Assembly: GCF_008693105.1 (NCBI RefSeq)
Contig: NZ_VXKK01000042.1
Span: forward strand, 124,001 to 188,000
Direction of reading: 5' to 3'
Source: Corynebacterium flavescens
Lineage (GTDB): Bacteria > Actinomycetota > Actinomycetes > Mycobacteriales > Mycobacteriaceae
Length of the DNA stretch: 64,000 nt
Part shown: positions 1 to 9,541 of the stretch, in pieces
Layout of the letters: each line of letters begins with the position of its first letter
Position numbering within the stretch: the first letter of the stretch is position 1
The notes under the pieces: generated by a model
Database searches by the model: none
Seen by the model: the letters and a program-made list of their open reading frames with translations, nothing else
What the model was told of the DNA's origin: nothing
Made by a program: the position numbers and the translations under genes

Positions 1-1285
1 TGACCTTCTTCTCGTGTTCGGAGATGATCTTGCCCTGACGGCGCGGCCCGCCGACGACGCGGTCGGTGGCTTCCTCGAGGGCGTCATAAGTAATGACGTT
101 GCCGCCGATGCGCGCGGTGAGCAGCGCGGCCTCGTTAAGCACGTTAGCCAGGTCAGCGCCGGACATGCCGGCGGTGCGCTTGGCCAGCTGGGCCACGTCA
201 ACTTCCTTGGCCAGCGGCTTGTCCTTAGCGTGGACGCGCAGGATCTGCTCGCGGCCGGCCAGGTCCGGGTTGGTCACGGGGATCTGGCGGTCGAAGCGGC
301 CCGGGCGCAGCAGCGCCGGGTCGAGGATGTCGGGGCGGTTGGTCGCCGCGATGAGGATGACGCCCTCGCGGTCGCCGAAGCCGTCCATCTCCACGAGCAG
401 CTGGTTGAGGGTCTGCTCGCGCTCATCGTGCCCGCCGCCGGTGCCGGAGCCGCGCTGGCGGCCCACGGCGTCGATCTCGTCGACGAAGATGATGCAGGGA
501 CTATTCTCCTTGGCCTGCTTGAATAGGTCGCGCACGCGGGAGGCGCCCACGCCGACGAACATCTCCACGAAGTCCGAGCCGGAGATGGAATAGAAGGGAA
601 CGCCCGCCTCCCCGGCCACGGCGCGCGCCAGCAGCGTCTTGCCTGTGCCGGGAGGGCCGTAGAGCAGAACGCCGCGCGGGATCTTGGCGCCTAGGGCGTA
701 GTAGCGGTCCGGGTTGTCCAGGAAGTCCTTGATTTCACGCAGCTCGTCGACGGCCTCATCCGCACCCGCCACATCGGCGAAGGTGTTGGTGGGCATGTCC
801 TTGGTCAGTTCCTTGGCCTTGGAACCGCCGATGCCGAACATCCCGCCGCCGTTTTGCTGCATACGAGACATGAACCAGAACAGGAAGGCGAACAAGATGA
901 GCATGGGCAGCAAGAAGCTAATCATGGAGCCAAAGAAGGACTCTTGGGTCACCTTGGTCTGGTACTTGTCCGCACCAGAATCCTTGACGGCGTTGAAGAT
1001 CTGCTCGCCGGCACGTGCCGGGTACTTGGCAATTACCTCTTCGACGCCTTCGCGCTCTTCCACCTTGACCGGGTTCTTGAGCTTGAGGCGGACCTGCTGC
1101 TCGCGATCGTCGATCTGCGCCTCCGCCACGTTCTTATCCTGCAGCTGCTGGACGGCTACCGAGGTATCGACCGGCATATAGCTGCGGGAATCGTTGGTGA
1201 AGAAGGTGAAGGAGTAGATCGCTATGAGGACCAGCGCGGCAATCGCGCCGTAGCGAAGAATGTTCTTGTTTCTCGTAATTTTCAT
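1..1285 (-). CDS. ftsH: ATP-dependent zinc metalloprotease FtsH (C-terminal part outside window)
   Basis: Membrane-anchored AAA+ protease that extracts and degrades misfolded membrane proteins and some regulators. Reading from the ATG at 1285, the protein has a first membrane helix at about residues 9-28, an extracytoplasmic segment, a second helix at about 115-137, then the AAA domain with Walker A GPPGTGKT near residue 210, Walker B IIFVDEID and the second region of homology [11 protein letters not shown]. The window ends a few residues past SEHEKKV, just before the zinc motif HExxH is expected, so the protease domain is not seen. The start lies 12 bp after the hpt stop, so it is cotranscribed with hpt, tilS and dacB. 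Identity is certain from the AAA sequence; the truncation is only the window edge. Confidence 0.96.
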   Translation of the reverse strand, partial: MKITRNKNILRYGAIAALVLIAIYSFTFFTNDSRSYMPVDTSVAVQQLQDKNVAEAQIDDREQQVRLKLKNPVKVEEREGVEEVIAKYPARAGEQIFNAVKDSGADKYQTKVTQESFFGSMISFLLPMLILFAFLFWFMSRMQQNGGGMFGIGGSKAKELTKDMPTNTFADVAGADEAVDELREIKDFLDNPDRYYALGAKIPRGVLLYGPPGTGKTLLARAVAGEAGVPFYSISGSDFVEMFVGVGASRVRDLFKQAKENSPCIIFVDEIDAVGRQRGSGTGGGHDEREQTLNQLLVEMDGFGDREGVILIAATNRPDILDPALLRPGRFDRQIPVTNPDLAGREQILRVHAKDKPLAKEVDVAQLAKRTAGMSGADLANVLNEAALLTARIGGNVITYDALEEATDRVVGGPRRQGKIISEHEKKV

Positions 1286-1297
1286 CAATGCGCGACT

Positions 1298-1885
1298 TTA
1301 TTGGTTGTTATAAACATCGGGGTGAAGTGTACCCACGTAGGGCAGGTCGCGGTAGTGCTCCGCGTAGTCGAGGCCGTAGCCAATGACGAACTCATTGGGG
1401 ATATCAAAACCCACCTGCAGCAAGTCAATGTCGGCCTTGATGACCTCCGGCTTGCGCAGCAGGGTAACAACCTCCAGGGAGCGCGGGTTGCGGCCTTTAA
1501 GGTTGCGGATGAGCCAGGACAAGGTAAGCCCGGAATCTATGATGTCCTCGACGATGAGGACATCTCGGTCCTCAATGTCGCGGTCCAAATCTTTGAGGAT
1601 GCGCACTACCCCGGAAGATGAGGTGGCATTGCCATAGGAGGATACGGCCATGAACTCCAGCTGGGAGGGAATGCTAAGCGCACGGGCGAAGTCGGTGAGG
1701 AAGAATACTGCGCCCTTGAGCACGCACACGAGGATGAGTTCTTCCTCGGCATCGGCATAGCGCTGCGAGACTGACTGCGCCAGCTCTTTGATGCGGTTGT
1801 GGAGATCCTCTTCGTTGATGAGGACGGCTTCGACATCGTTGCCATAGCGATTGGCGGGGACGTTGAAGTCTTTGTTGCTGTGCAC
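1298..1885 (-). CDS. hpt: hypoxanthine phosphoribosyltransferase
   Basis: Purine salvage enzyme that joins hypoxanthine or guanine to PRPP to give IMP or GMP in the cytoplasm. The 195-residue length is normal for the family. The PRPP-binding loop [14 protein letters not shown] is complete, and the N-terminal half carries the expected [11 protein letters not shown] segment. The start is a GTG at 1885, preceded by AAAGGAGC about nine bases upstream. It sits between tilS (15 bp upstream) and ftsH (12 bp downstream) in one minus-strand operon, an order conserved in many Gram-positive genomes. Confidence 0.96.
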   Translation of the reverse strand: MHSNKDFNVPANRYGNDVEAVLINEEDLHNRIKELAQSVSQRYADAEEELILVCVLKGAVFFLTDFARALSIPSQLEFMAVSSYGNATSSSGVVRILKDLDRDIEDRDVLIVEDIIDSGLTLSWLIRNLKGRNPRSLEVVTLLRKPEVIKADIDLLQVGFDIPNEFVIGYGLDYAEHYRDLPYVGTLHPDVYNNQ

Positions 1886-1900
1886 TTGCTTGCGCTCCTT

Positions 1901-2842
1901 TTAGCGTCCGGACAATAGGGCTAGTTTGCCACCAACCCGGGTGACTTCCAACCTTTGCCCCGACTTTGGCTCAAATCCGGGTTCGGCCGCCACGGCGACG
2001 GCACCCTGGCCGTGCCACTGGGTGCATAGCTTGGCGATGTCGCGTAGCCCCTGCCGGGTCACCTTCACGTGCTGAGCTACGAGCCAGCTAGCCAAGGCGC
2101 GCCGGCGCACCGGCTCGGCCAGGCGCGCGAGTTCGGCGCAGTCCGGGCGCGGGCCAAGCGGGGCGCTGGTCAAGGCGGCGTCGTCAGCCGCGACATCTGC
2201 GGCTGCCTGGGCCAAGGCGGGAACGACGTCTCCTCCCACGATATCGTTCAGCTGCGGGAGGATGTCGTGACGCAGCCGGGCGCGGCGAAAGCCCTGGTCA
2301 AAGTTCTGGGGATCGCTCCAGGGCTCGAGTCCCAGCTCGGCGCAGGCACCGAGGGTATCGGCGCGGCGCACGTTTAGCAGGGGCCTTAAGATGTGCGCGC
2401 CCTCGATCTCGGCGCGCGGGGACATGCCGGAGGCCTTGCCGCGCAGCACGCCCAGCAGGAGGGTTTCTGCTTGATCGTCTGCGGTGTGAGCCACGGCGAT
2501 AAGGGGCGCGTGCTGCGCCAGGGCGCGGTAGCGGGCCACCCGCGCTGCCGCCTCGAGCGACTCCCCTTCTGCCACCTGCACGGTGAGGACGCGGGCATAA
2601 GCCCCCAGTTTTTCGGCCTGGGCGGCGGCGCGGCGCGCCTGGGCAGCCGAGCCTTCCTGCAGCCCGTGGTCCACGCAGAGCGCGGTGACTTCGTGGCCCT
2701 CCGCCACCAGCGCGGCGGTGAGTGCCAGGGAATCGGCCCCGCCGGAGAGCCCCACCGCTACCTGGTGGGGAGTGTCTGCGGCGCGCACGCCCTGCCGGCA
2801 GGCCAAGAAGTGCGGCGAGTGGCGCGGCCAGAAGGCTTCCAT
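1901..2842 (-). CDS. tilS: tRNA(Ile)-lysidine synthetase TilS
   Basis: Modifies the wobble cytidine of the CAU-anticodon tRNA(Ile) with lysine, using ATP, so that it reads AUA. The N-type ATP pyrophosphatase P-loop SGGADSLALT is present near residue 35, followed by VAHTADDQAETLLLGVLRG, both diagnostic of TilS. An open frame continues upstream to 2923, but that would run through the dacB stop. The ATG at 2842 (MEAFWPRH) has AAGGAAGG a few bases upstream and starts 13 bp after dacB, so I chose it. The resulting 313 residues correspond to a short actinobacterial TilS. Confidence 0.94.
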   Translation of the reverse strand: MEAFWPRHSPHFLACRQGVRAADTPHQVAVGLSGGADSLALTAALVAEGHEVTALCVDHGLQEGSAAQARRAAAQAEKLGAYARVLTVQVAEGESLEAAARVARYRALAQHAPLIAVAHTADDQAETLLLGVLRGKASGMSPRAEIEGAHILRPLLNVRRADTLGACAELGLEPWSDPQNFDQGFRRARLRHDILPQLNDIVGGDVVPALAQAAADVAADDAALTSAPLGPRPDCAELARLAEPVRRRALASWLVAQHVKVTRQGLRDIAKLCTQWHGQGAVAVAAEPGFEPKSGQRLEVTRVGGKLALLSGR

Positions 2843-2855
2843 CACGAGCCTTCCT

Positions 2856-4130
2856 TTAGAAATCGTGCAAGGCTGCGGCGAGCCGGTCCTGGGCCTGGCG
2901 GGCGGCAAGCAGGTCCCCGTCATTGACCATGAAGGCGAAGGCGTAGACGCGCCCGGATTCTCCCTGCGCGGTGCCGGCCAGCGCCGAGGTGCCGGTCAGC
3001 GTACCCGTCTTGGCGCGGACGTAGCCGCGCGCCCCGGAGCCGGAATAGCGGTCATAGAGCGAGCCTTCGCCCCCGGCGATGGGGAGATAATCCAGGATGG
3101 GTCGCAAGGAGTCCTGGGTGACGGCATGCTGGGCAATCTGAGCCAAAAGGGCCGGGGGGATGCGGTTGTCTACGGAGAGACCGGAGGCGTCATTCAGCTC
3201 GACGCCGGCGGTATCAAACCCCTGTTCTTGCAGGCTGGCTAAGGTCGCCGCGGCGGTGCCGCTAAAGCTGGTCTCCTCGCCGCGCGAGCGGGCCATTTCG
3301 CGCCCGATGGCCTCGGCAGCGACGTTATCGGAGTGCTTGATCATGTGCTGCGCGCGCACGGATAGGGGCTGCGAGTTCACCTCCGAGAGGACCGCCGCGC
3401 CGGCTGGCGCCACCGCCACCCCAACTTTGTCGGTTCCCAGGCGCGTGGCGAGCTGACGCGCGACATCCAGTGCGGGCTCGTGACTGCGGGGTACATCGCC
3501 CTCGGTCTGTCCCAGGCGTGCGCCGTAGTACATCGCCGGCTCCATGGGGGCCACGTATCCCTCATCCACGTTGACGGGGTCCCAGCCTTTGCCCTCAGCG
3601 GGGCCCTTCCACACGGAGGTATCGATGGAGACGGACTCAGCATGGCCGATGGGCTCCGCCAGCGCGTCCAACTGCTCCGCGTCGAGCCACACGTCCCCTG
3701 AAGCCTTGATGATGACGTTGCCTTCCTCGGCGCCCTTGAGCACCTGGGTGCGCAGCCGCTCCGATTCATCGAGCTCCGCAGTCGCCGCGGCGATGGTGAG
3801 CAGCTTGGTGGAGGAGGCAGGAACGAGCGGGGTGCTAGCGTTCTTGTCCCAGATGACCTCGCCGGTGGTGGTATCGATGACTTGGCCACCAAAGGTGGCT
3901 AGGGCCTCGTCCGTGGAGAGCTCGTCCAGGCGAGCCTTGAGCGCGGCCAAGTCCACCTCGCCGGGGACGGCCTTCTGCAGCGCGGTTTCCGGCGCGGTCT
4001 CAGTAAACGGCGTGCCGTGATCCAAGTCCTCGTAGGTGTGCTGAACGCTTATTCCCAGGCCCACCGTGGCGGCGACGGCCGCGGTCACCAGCACCGCCGC
4101 GGACGTCCACCAAATCTGCTTCGCTTTCAT
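2856..4130 (-). CDS. dacB: D-alanyl-D-alanine carboxypeptidase/endopeptidase, PBP4 family (S13)
   Basis: Peptidoglycan-remodelling serine peptidase acting outside the membrane. A signal or anchor helix occupies about residues 5-27. All three penicillin-binding motifs are visible: SSTK (in [10 protein letters not shown], active-site Ser), SDN (in [11 protein letters not shown]) and KTG (in [15 protein letters not shown]), with a large insert between the first two as usual for class C PBP4. At 424 residues it is full length. The ATG at 4130 lies 8 nt after a TAGGGT -10-like hexamer, so the operon dacB-tilS-hpt-ftsH may begin with a leaderless or very short-leader mRNA. ppa is divergent. Confidence 0.94.
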   Translation of the reverse strand: MKAKQIWWTSAAVLVTAAVAATVGLGISVQHTYEDLDHGTPFTETAPETALQKAVPGEVDLAALKARLDELSTDEALATFGGQVIDTTTGEVIWDKNASTPLVPASSTKLLTIAAATAELDESERLRTQVLKGAEEGNVIIKASGDVWLDAEQLDALAEPIGHAESVSIDTSVWKGPAEGKGWDPVNVDEGYVAPMEPAMYYGARLGQTEGDVPRSHEPALDVARQLATRLGTDKVGVAVAPAGAAVLSEVNSQPLSVRAQHMIKHSDNVAAEAIGREMARSRGEETSFSGTAAATLASLQEQGFDTAGVELNDASGLSVDNRIPPALLAQIAQHAVTQDSLRPILDYLPIAGGEGSLYDRYSGSGARGYVRAKTGTLTGTSALAGTAQGESGRVYAFAFMVNDGDLLAARQAQDRLAAALHDF

Positions 4131-4213
4131 CGCCTTTAACCCTAGCGCTCTTGGGCGACACGGTAGACTATTGGGAGCAATTGATAACCCACTTCCTTAT
4201 GGAGGAATGCGCA

Positions 4214-4687
4214 GTGAGCGTTGAAGTAACCATCGAAATCCCCAAGGGCTCCCGTAACAAGTACGAGGTCGACCACGAGACCGGCAAGGTCTTCTTGGAC
4301 CGCTACCTTTTCACCCCCATGGCCTACCCGGCTGACTATGGCTTCATCGACAACACCTTGGGTGAGGACGGGGATCCGCTGGATGCTCTCGTCATCCTGC
4401 CGGAGCCGGTCTTCCCGGGCGTCGTCGTCAAGGCGCGCATCCTGGGCGTGTTCAAGATGACGGATGAGGCCGGCGGCGATGACAAGCTGCTGTGCGTGGT
4501 TGATGATCCGCGCTGGGAGCGCTACCAGGACATCGATGATGTTGAGTCCTACCTCAAGGATGAGATCGAGCACTTCTTCGTCCACTACAAGGACCTGGAG
4601 CCCAACAAGGAAGTCACCGGTTCCGGCTGGGGCAACAAGGCCCAGGCTGAGAAGATTCTCGCCGAGGCCATCGAGCGCAACAAGTAG
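4214..4687 (+). CDS. ppa: inorganic pyrophosphatase (family I)
   Basis: Hydrolyses pyrophosphate to two phosphates, pulling biosynthetic reactions forward in the cytoplasm. The metal-binding signature [10 protein letters not shown] and the YPADYGFID stretch are intact. The frame is open from 4151, but the true start is taken as GTG 4214 ([12 protein letters not shown]) because GGAGGAA at 4201-4207 is placed six bases before it, and because the 157-residue product matches the usual actinobacterial length. It diverges from dacB and is followed at 45 bp by a rhodanese gene with its own promoter-like box. Confidence 0.96.
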   Translation: MSVEVTIEIPKGSRNKYEVDHETGKVFLDRYLFTPMAYPADYGFIDNTLGEDGDPLDALVILPEPVFPGVVVKARILGVFKMTDEAGGDDKLLCVVDDPRWERYQDIDDVESYLKDEIEHFFVHYKDLEPNKEVTGSGWGNKAQAEKILAEAIERNK

Positions 4688-4732
4688 TAGGCACCACCGT
4701 ATAAAGCGCGCCGGCCAGGTAGCATTGCGGGC

Positions 4733-5029
4733 ATGGAAAGTATCAGCCCCAAGAATGTGCCTGCCGGCGCGCAGCTTATTGATGTCCGCGAAAATGACGA
4801 GTGGGCTGCGGGCCATGCCCGCGGCGCCACCCATATCCCTCTAGGGGAGCTCACGGACCGCCTTAAAGAGATCGATCCGGGTAAGGACATCTACCTCATC
4901 TGCCACTCCGGCGGGCGCAGCGCCCAGGCCGGGCAGTATCTAGAAGCCGCCTTGGGCTGGGATGTCATCAACGTTGAGGGCGGGACCCAGGCCTGGCGTG
5001 CCGATGGCCTGGCCATCGACGTAGATTAA
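4733..5029 (+). CDS. single-domain rhodanese-like protein
   Basis: Small (98-residue) rhodanese fold, probably handling sulfane sulfur. It has the start of the fold (IDVRENDEWAAGHARGATHIPLGEL) and a complete active-site loop with catalytic cysteine, CHSGGRSA, followed by NVEGGTQAW. No second domain and no membrane segment are present. The hexamer TAGCAT at 4720-4725 lies seven bases before the ATG, which fits a leaderless transcript; no Shine-Dalgarno sequence is seen. The physiological sulfur donor and acceptor cannot be inferred. Confidence 0.9.
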   Translation: MESISPKNVPAGAQLIDVRENDEWAAGHARGATHIPLGELTDRLKEIDPGKDIYLICHSGGRSAQAGQYLEAALGWDVINVEGGTQAWRADGLAIDVD

Positions 5030-5040
5030 TTGGATTGCAC

Positions 5041-5062
5041 CCATCATTTGAGATTATGATGG
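5041..5062. promoter_or_regulatory. palindromic operator over the marR-pls promoter
   Basis: Perfect 7-bp arms CCATCAT and ATGATGG are separated by 8 bp. The right arm overlaps a TATGAT -10 hexamer at 5055-5060, which lies exactly six bases before the marR ATG at 5067. This geometry fits a leaderless mRNA whose promoter would be blocked when a MarR dimer occupies the palindrome. That MarR binds here is inference from position and symmetry. Confidence 0.6.
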
Positions 5063-5066
5063 TGGG

Positions 5067-5525
5067 ATGTCATCCACACCTGGTAGTGCGGTACCCACCG
5101 CCCTTCTCCAATCCCCCTCCTTCCAGCTCGAGCGCCTGCGCCGCCGCACGCGCGACGAGGTCGAGGCAGCGCTAGCCTCCCGCAAGACCTCCCTGCGCGA
5201 GTTCTGGGTCTTAACCTGTCTGGTCGAGGCGGACGCCGCCTCCCAATCCGCGCTCTCGGAAACCCTGGCCATCGACGCCTCGGATATGGTCCGCCTTATT
5301 GACGCCATCGAGGGCCACGGCTGGGCCAAGCGCGAGCGCGATCCCAAGGACCGCCGCCGCCAGATTGTCGCCTGCACCAAGAAGGGTGCCAAGGCCCACG
5401 GCGAGTTGGCCATCATCGTCTCCGAGGCCGAGGACGCAGCGCTCGACGAGTCCACGTCCAAGCAGCTCAAACACTTGCGCAAGCTCGCCAAGGCCATTAT
5501 TGCCGCTGACGAGGATGAGGCATAG
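5067..5525 (+). CDS. MarR-family transcriptional regulator
   Basis: Dimeric winged-helix repressor of 152 residues. The recognition helix region (SALSETLAIDASDMVRLIDAIEG) is followed by the typical beta-wing RERDPKDRRRQ and a C-terminal dimerisation helix. The stop is five bases before the start of the Pls/PosA synthetase, so the two are cotranscribed and the synthetase is the obvious target. The start codon is ATG 5067, apparently leaderless, with a palindrome directly upstream suggesting autorepression. The ligand is unknown; MarR proteins commonly answer phenolics, antibiotics or oxidants. Confidence 0.9.
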   Translation: MSSTPGSAVPTALLQSPSFQLERLRRRTRDEVEAALASRKTSLREFWVLTCLVEADAASQSALSETLAIDASDMVRLIDAIEGHGWAKRERDPKDRRRQIVACTKKGAKAHGELAIIVSEAEDAALDESTSKQLKHLRKLAKAIIAADEDEA

Positions 5526-5530
5526 GCGCA

Positions 5531-8500
5531 ATGGAATCGACTGAACCAGCGGAAAAAACGTCCGCCGGGCGCCACGCGCTGCCCGATGACCCCTTAGACC
5601 GCCGCGCACCCGGCGCGGGCTTGGTATTCGTTCCACAGCACTACCTGCGAGAGGATATGGCCCCACGCGAGCGCACGCTGTGGGACATCATCCGCGCCAC
5701 GGCGCAGATGCACCCCGAGGCCGCCGCGCTGGACGACGGCGAGGTCCTCACCTACGCCGAACTCATCACCGACGTCGAGGCCTGGGCCGCTGAGCTGCGC
5801 GCCGGTGGCGTTCGCCGCGGCGATCGCGTGGGAATCCGCATGACCTCCGGGCGCCGCGAGCTCTACCTGGCTATCCTGGCCACCCTGGCCGCGGGTGCCG
5901 CCTACGTGCCTGTAGACGCCGATGATCCAGACGAGCGCGCCGAGATGGTATTCAGCGAGGCAGGGATCGACGGCCTCTTTAGTGATGAGGGCTTTAGGAT
6001 GCTGCGCCCGCCGGCGGCAAAGAACAGGATGCTGCGCCCGCCGGCGGCAAAGAACGCGGCAACTCCAGCAGAAGCAGAAGATGGCTACCCCACCCCGGAT
6101 GACACCGCGTGGATCATCTTCACCTCCGGATCGACGGGCAAGCCCAAGGGCGTGGCCGTTAGCCACCGCTCCGCCGCGGCCTTCGTCGACGCCGAGGCGG
6201 CCCTCTTCCTCGTTGACCATCCCCACGGCCCGCTCGGGCCTGAGGACCGCGTGCTCGCGGGGCTTTCCGTGGCTTTCGACGCCTCCTGCGAGGAAATGTG
6301 GCTGGCCTGGGGAAACGGCGCCTGCCTCGTGCCCGCTCCACGCTCACTAGTGCGCTCCGGCATGGACCTAGGCCCCTGGCTCATCCGCCGCGACATCACG
6401 GTGGTCTCCACCGTGCCTACCCTGGCTGGGCTATGGCCGGCGGAGGCGCTGGATAATATCCGCCTGCTCATCGTTGGTGGCGAGGCCTGCTCTCAAGAAC
6501 TAGTCGAGCGCCTTGCCACCGCTGAGCGCGAGATGTGGAATACCTACGGCCCCACCGAGGCCACCGTCGTGGCCTGCGCCGCGCGCCTGCACCCGGGGCA
6601 TCCTGTCTCCATCGGGCTGCCCTTAAACGGCTGGAATCTTGCCGTCATAGGCGGCGAGGGCTTCCCCGTTGCGGTGGGTGAAGTCGGCGAGCTCGTCATC
6701 GGCGGCGTCGGACTAGCGCGCTACCTCGACCCAGACAAGGATGCCGAAAAGTACGCGCCCTTGCCCTCCCTGGCCTGGGAACGCGCCTATCGCACCGGCG
6801 ACCATGTGCGCTTAGAGGAAGACGGCCTCTACTTCGTAGGCCGTGTGGATGATCAGGTAAAGATTGGGGGGCGTCGTATAGAGCTCGGCGAGGTCGAGGC
6901 GCATGTCGCGGCCTTGGATAACGTCTACAACTCCGCCGTCGCGGTGCAAAAGACCCCGGGCGGGGAATCCGTGCTGGTGGGCTACGTTTCTTTGACGGAT
7001 CCCACTGCCGACTTCGACCACGAGGTTGCCCACGCGCGCCTCGCGGAGACCATGCCTACCGCCCTCGTTCCGCGCATCTGCGTCATGGATGAGCTGCCCA
7101 TCCGCACCTCGGGCAAGGTGGACAAGAAGGCGCTGCCCTGGCCTCTGCCCGGCGTCGGAGTCGACGCCACGGGGCTCAGCCCCACCGAGGCCTGGCTGGC
7201 GGGGCTCTGGGTCGACGTGCTCGGTGTCTCCGTGAGCGATGAGCACGCCGATTTCTTCTCCCTCGGCGGCACCTCGCTGGCTGCGGCCACGCTGGTGGGC
7301 CGCATTCGTGAGCGCTACCCCACCGTCGCGGTGCGCGATCTCTACGATCACCCGCGGCTCGGCGCCTTGGCGGAATCCATCGCCGGCGCGCAGCCGCGCC
7401 CTGTGACCACGCAACGCGAGGTTAAGAAGGTATCTGGCATCACGAGGCTGGCACAGACCGCTATCCAACTGCCCGTCATGACTCTGGCGGCAAGCACCTG
7501 GCTGGCCTGGCTGCTCTTGGGCTCGAACCTGGCTGCATTCGCCGGGCTGGACTGGGCGTTTTTCACCCCTTGGTGGCAGGTCATAGCGCTGCTCGTGGTC
7601 TTTGCCACCCCGCTCGGCCGTATCCCCTTAGGCGGTTGGGGCGCGCGGCTTCTCACCCTAGGAATCACTCCGGGCGACTATCCGCGCGGCGGGTCGGTGC
7701 ATCTGCGCATCTGGGCCGCTGAGCGCTGGGCCGACGCCTCCGGTTCGCGTTCCATCGCGGGTGCCACGTGGGTCAATAACTACGCGCGCACACTGGGCGT
7801 GAAGGTGGGACGCGGCGTCGACTTACACTCACTGCCGCCGGTAACCGGGCTGCTCACCTTGGGCGATCACGCCGCCATCGAACCGGAGGTCGACCTGTGC
7901 GGCTACTGGCTCGACGGCGATATTCTCCATGTCGGCGCCATCACCGTGGCCGAGGGCGCCCGCGTGGGCGCTCGCTCCTCTCTGCTGCCTGGCACCGTCA
8001 TCGGCGAGTACGCCCACGTGGAGGCCGGCTCTACCGTCACCGGTTCCAAGCGCATCAAGGATGGCCAGCGCTGGTCCGGCTCCCCCGCGAAGAAGGTGGG
8101 CCGTTCCAAGCACCGCTTCCCGGATCAGCCGCCCGCACGCCGTCCCTGGTGGGTGGCCATCTATGGTGCGACTTCCATCTTCCTCGCGTTGCAGCCCGTC
8201 ATCGCGCTCGTCCTCGCGGCCTGCGCCACCATCGGCCTCGTCCACGTGACTGCGGGCAACCCCTACATCGGAGTCGTGCTCTTCGCGCCAGCCGGGGCGC
8301 TGGTGGCCTTCGCCTTCTATATGTTCCAAGTCTGGTTCGGCGTGCGCCTGCTCTCGGTGGGGCTGAAACCCCGCGTCGCTCCAGTGCGCTCGGCTCAGGG
8401 CTGGCGTTTGTGGGCCATCGAAAGGCTCATGGATGAGGCCCGCACTCAACTCTTCCCGCTTTATGCCTCCCAACTCACCCCGCTGTGGCTGCGCTCGCTG

Positions 8501-9541
8501 GGAGCGAAGATTGGCAAGGACGTGGAGATTTCCACCGCCGTGATGATCCCGGCGCTCACCGACATCAAGGATGGCGCCTTCCTGGCCGACGACACCATGG
8601 TCGGCGGCTACGAGCTCGGCGGCGGTTGGACCCTGACCGGCACAACCAAGGTGGGCAAGCGCTCATTCATTGGCAACTCCGGCATCGCCGGCCCTGGCCG
8701 CAAGCTCTCCAAGAACTCGCTGGTCGCCGTGCTCTCCTCGACGCCGAAGAAGACCAAGCCCGGCGCCAACTGGTGGGGTTCCCCGCCTGAGCGCATGCGC
8801 CGCGTCACCGCGCATATCGACGGTGTGGAGGGCGAGGCTTTAACCTACCGCCCCACATTCCGGGTCAAAGCCGCGCGCGGCATCGTGGAAACCATGCGCT
8901 TGCTCGCGCCCATGACCTCCGCGATGTTACTGGCCCTGACCTTGGGCGCGCTCTTCTTCGCCGTCACCCACTGGGGCTTGGCCGCCGCCTGGGCACTCTC
9001 CGGGCTTATCCTCATGGCCGTCGGCGCGCTCGCCATGGCCATTGCCGTGGCAGTGAAGTGGATCTGTGTGGGCAAGCAGGTCCCAGGGGATCACCCGCTG
9101 TGGTCTGGGTTCGTGTGGATCAACGAGCTTCAAGACGCGTTTGTCGAAGCCGTCGCCGCCCCCTGGTTCCTGCAGCACACCGCCGGCTCCGGGGAGATCA
9201 ACCTCGGCCTGCGCGCGCTGGGCGTGTCCATCGGCGGCGGTGCCTGGATCGATTCTTATTGGTTCCCGGAGACCGACCTGTGCCGCGTCGGCGCTGGCGC
9301 AACCGTGGGCCCTGGCACAGTGGTGCAGACCCACCTTTTCCAGGACCGGGTCATGAGCCTCGATACCGTCACCATCGGTGCCGGCGCGACACTGGCCGCG
9401 CACTCCGTGGCACTGCCGGCCTCCACCATTGGCAACGCCGCCACCATCGGCCCCGGCTCCCTCGTCATGCGCGGCGACCGCGTGCCCGCCAACTCGCTGT
9501 GGCAGGGCAATCCCATCGAGCCTTGGGAGGCCAAGGGCTAG
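5531..9541 (+). CDS. Pls/PosA-family non-ribosomal peptide synthetase (homopolymer-synthetase architecture)
   Basis: 1336-residue membrane NRPS. Adenylation domain about 50-535: A3 IIFTSGSTGKPKG at 195, A4 FDASCEEMW at 249, A5 NTYGPTEATV at 337, A10 SGKVDKKALP at 527. Carrier domain about 545-620 with LGGTSL and phosphopantetheine site Ser582. There is no condensation or thioesterase domain. Instead there are three repeats of a hydrophobic helix pair (about 650-697, 872-945, 1125-1180), each followed by a hexapeptide-repeat left-handed beta-helix segment. This order and length match epsilon-poly-lysine synthetase (Pls, about 1320 residues). Specificity residues read D-A-E-S-I-G-T-V-V-K, close to the lysine code DAESIGSVCK as I recall it. 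A basic homopolymer product is therefore inferred, not shown. It is cotranscribed with marR. A 30-bp tandem duplication lies between A2 and A3. Confidence 0.88.
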   Translation: MESTEPAEKTSAGRHALPDDPLDRRAPGAGLVFVPQHYLREDMAPRERTLWDIIRATAQMHPEAAALDDGEVLTYAELITDVEAWAAELRAGGVRRGDRVGIRMTSGRRELYLAILATLAAGAAYVPVDADDPDERAEMVFSEAGIDGLFSDEGFRMLRPPAAKNRMLRPPAAKNAATPAEAEDGYPTPDDTAWIIFTSGSTGKPKGVAVSHRSAAAFVDAEAALFLVDHPHGPLGPEDRVLAGLSVAFDASCEEMWLAWGNGACLVPAPRSLVRSGMDLGPWLIRRDITVVSTVPTLAGLWPAEALDNIRLLIVGGEACSQELVERLATAEREMWNTYGPTEATVVACAARLHPGHPVSIGLPLNGWNLAVIGGEGFPVAVGEVGELVIGGVGLARYLDPDKDAEKYAPLPSLAWERAYRTGDHVRLEEDGLYFVGRVDDQVKIGGRRIELGEVEAHVAALDNVYNSAVAVQKTPGGESVLVGYVSLTDPTADFDHEVAHARLAETMPTALVPRICVMDELPIRTSGKVDKKALPWPLPGVGVDATGLSPTEAWLAGLWVDVLGVSVSDEHADFFSLGGTSLAAATLVGRIRERYPTVAVRDLYDHPRLGALAESIAGAQPRPVTTQREVKKVSGITRLAQTAIQLPVMTLAASTWLAWLLLGSNLAAFAGLDWAFFTPWWQVIALLVVFATPLGRIPLGGWGARLLTLGITPGDYPRGGSVHLRIWAAERWADASGSRSIAGATWVNNYARTLGVKVGRGVDLHSLPPVTGLLTLGDHAAIEPEVDLCGYWLDGDILHVGAITVAEGARVGARSSLLPGTVIGEYAHVEAGSTVTGSKRIKDGQRWSGSPAKKVGRSKHRFPDQPPARRPWWVAIYGATSIFLALQPVIALVLAACATIGLVHVTAGNPYIGVVLFAPAGALVAFAFYMFQVWFGVRLLSVGLKPRVAPVRSAQGWRLWAIERLMDEARTQLFPLYASQLTPLWLRSLGAKIGKDVEISTAVMIPALTDIKDGAFLADDTMVGGYELGGGWTLTGTTKVGKRSFIGNSGIAGPGRKLSKNSLVAVLSSTPKKTKPGANWWGSPPERMRRVTAHIDGVEGEALTYRPTFRVKAARGIVETMRLLAPMTSAMLLALTLGALFFAVTHWGLAAAWALSGLILMAVGALAMAIAVAVKWICVGKQVPGDHPLWSGFVWINELQDAFVEAVAAPWFLQHTAGSGEINLGLRALGVSIGGGAWIDSYWFPETDLCRVGAGATVGPGTVVQTHLFQDRVMSLDTVTIGAGATLAAHSVALPASTIGNAATIGPGSLVMRGDRVPANSLWQGNPIEPWEAKG
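5996..6055 (+). repeat. perfect 30-bp tandem duplication inside the NRPS adenylation domain
   Basis: Two identical, adjacent 30-bp units (5996-6025 and 6026-6055) encode RMLRPPAAKN twice. The reading frame is kept because the unit is ten codons. It falls in the variable linker after SDEGF, before the A3 motif, where an insertion should be tolerated. Perfect identity suggests recent slippage and possible length variation between strains. Confidence 0.95.

Noticed and set aside
5996..6055. Tandem duplication as part of a CRISPR or larger repeat array
   Set aside because: Only two units, in frame inside a coding region, with no spacers.
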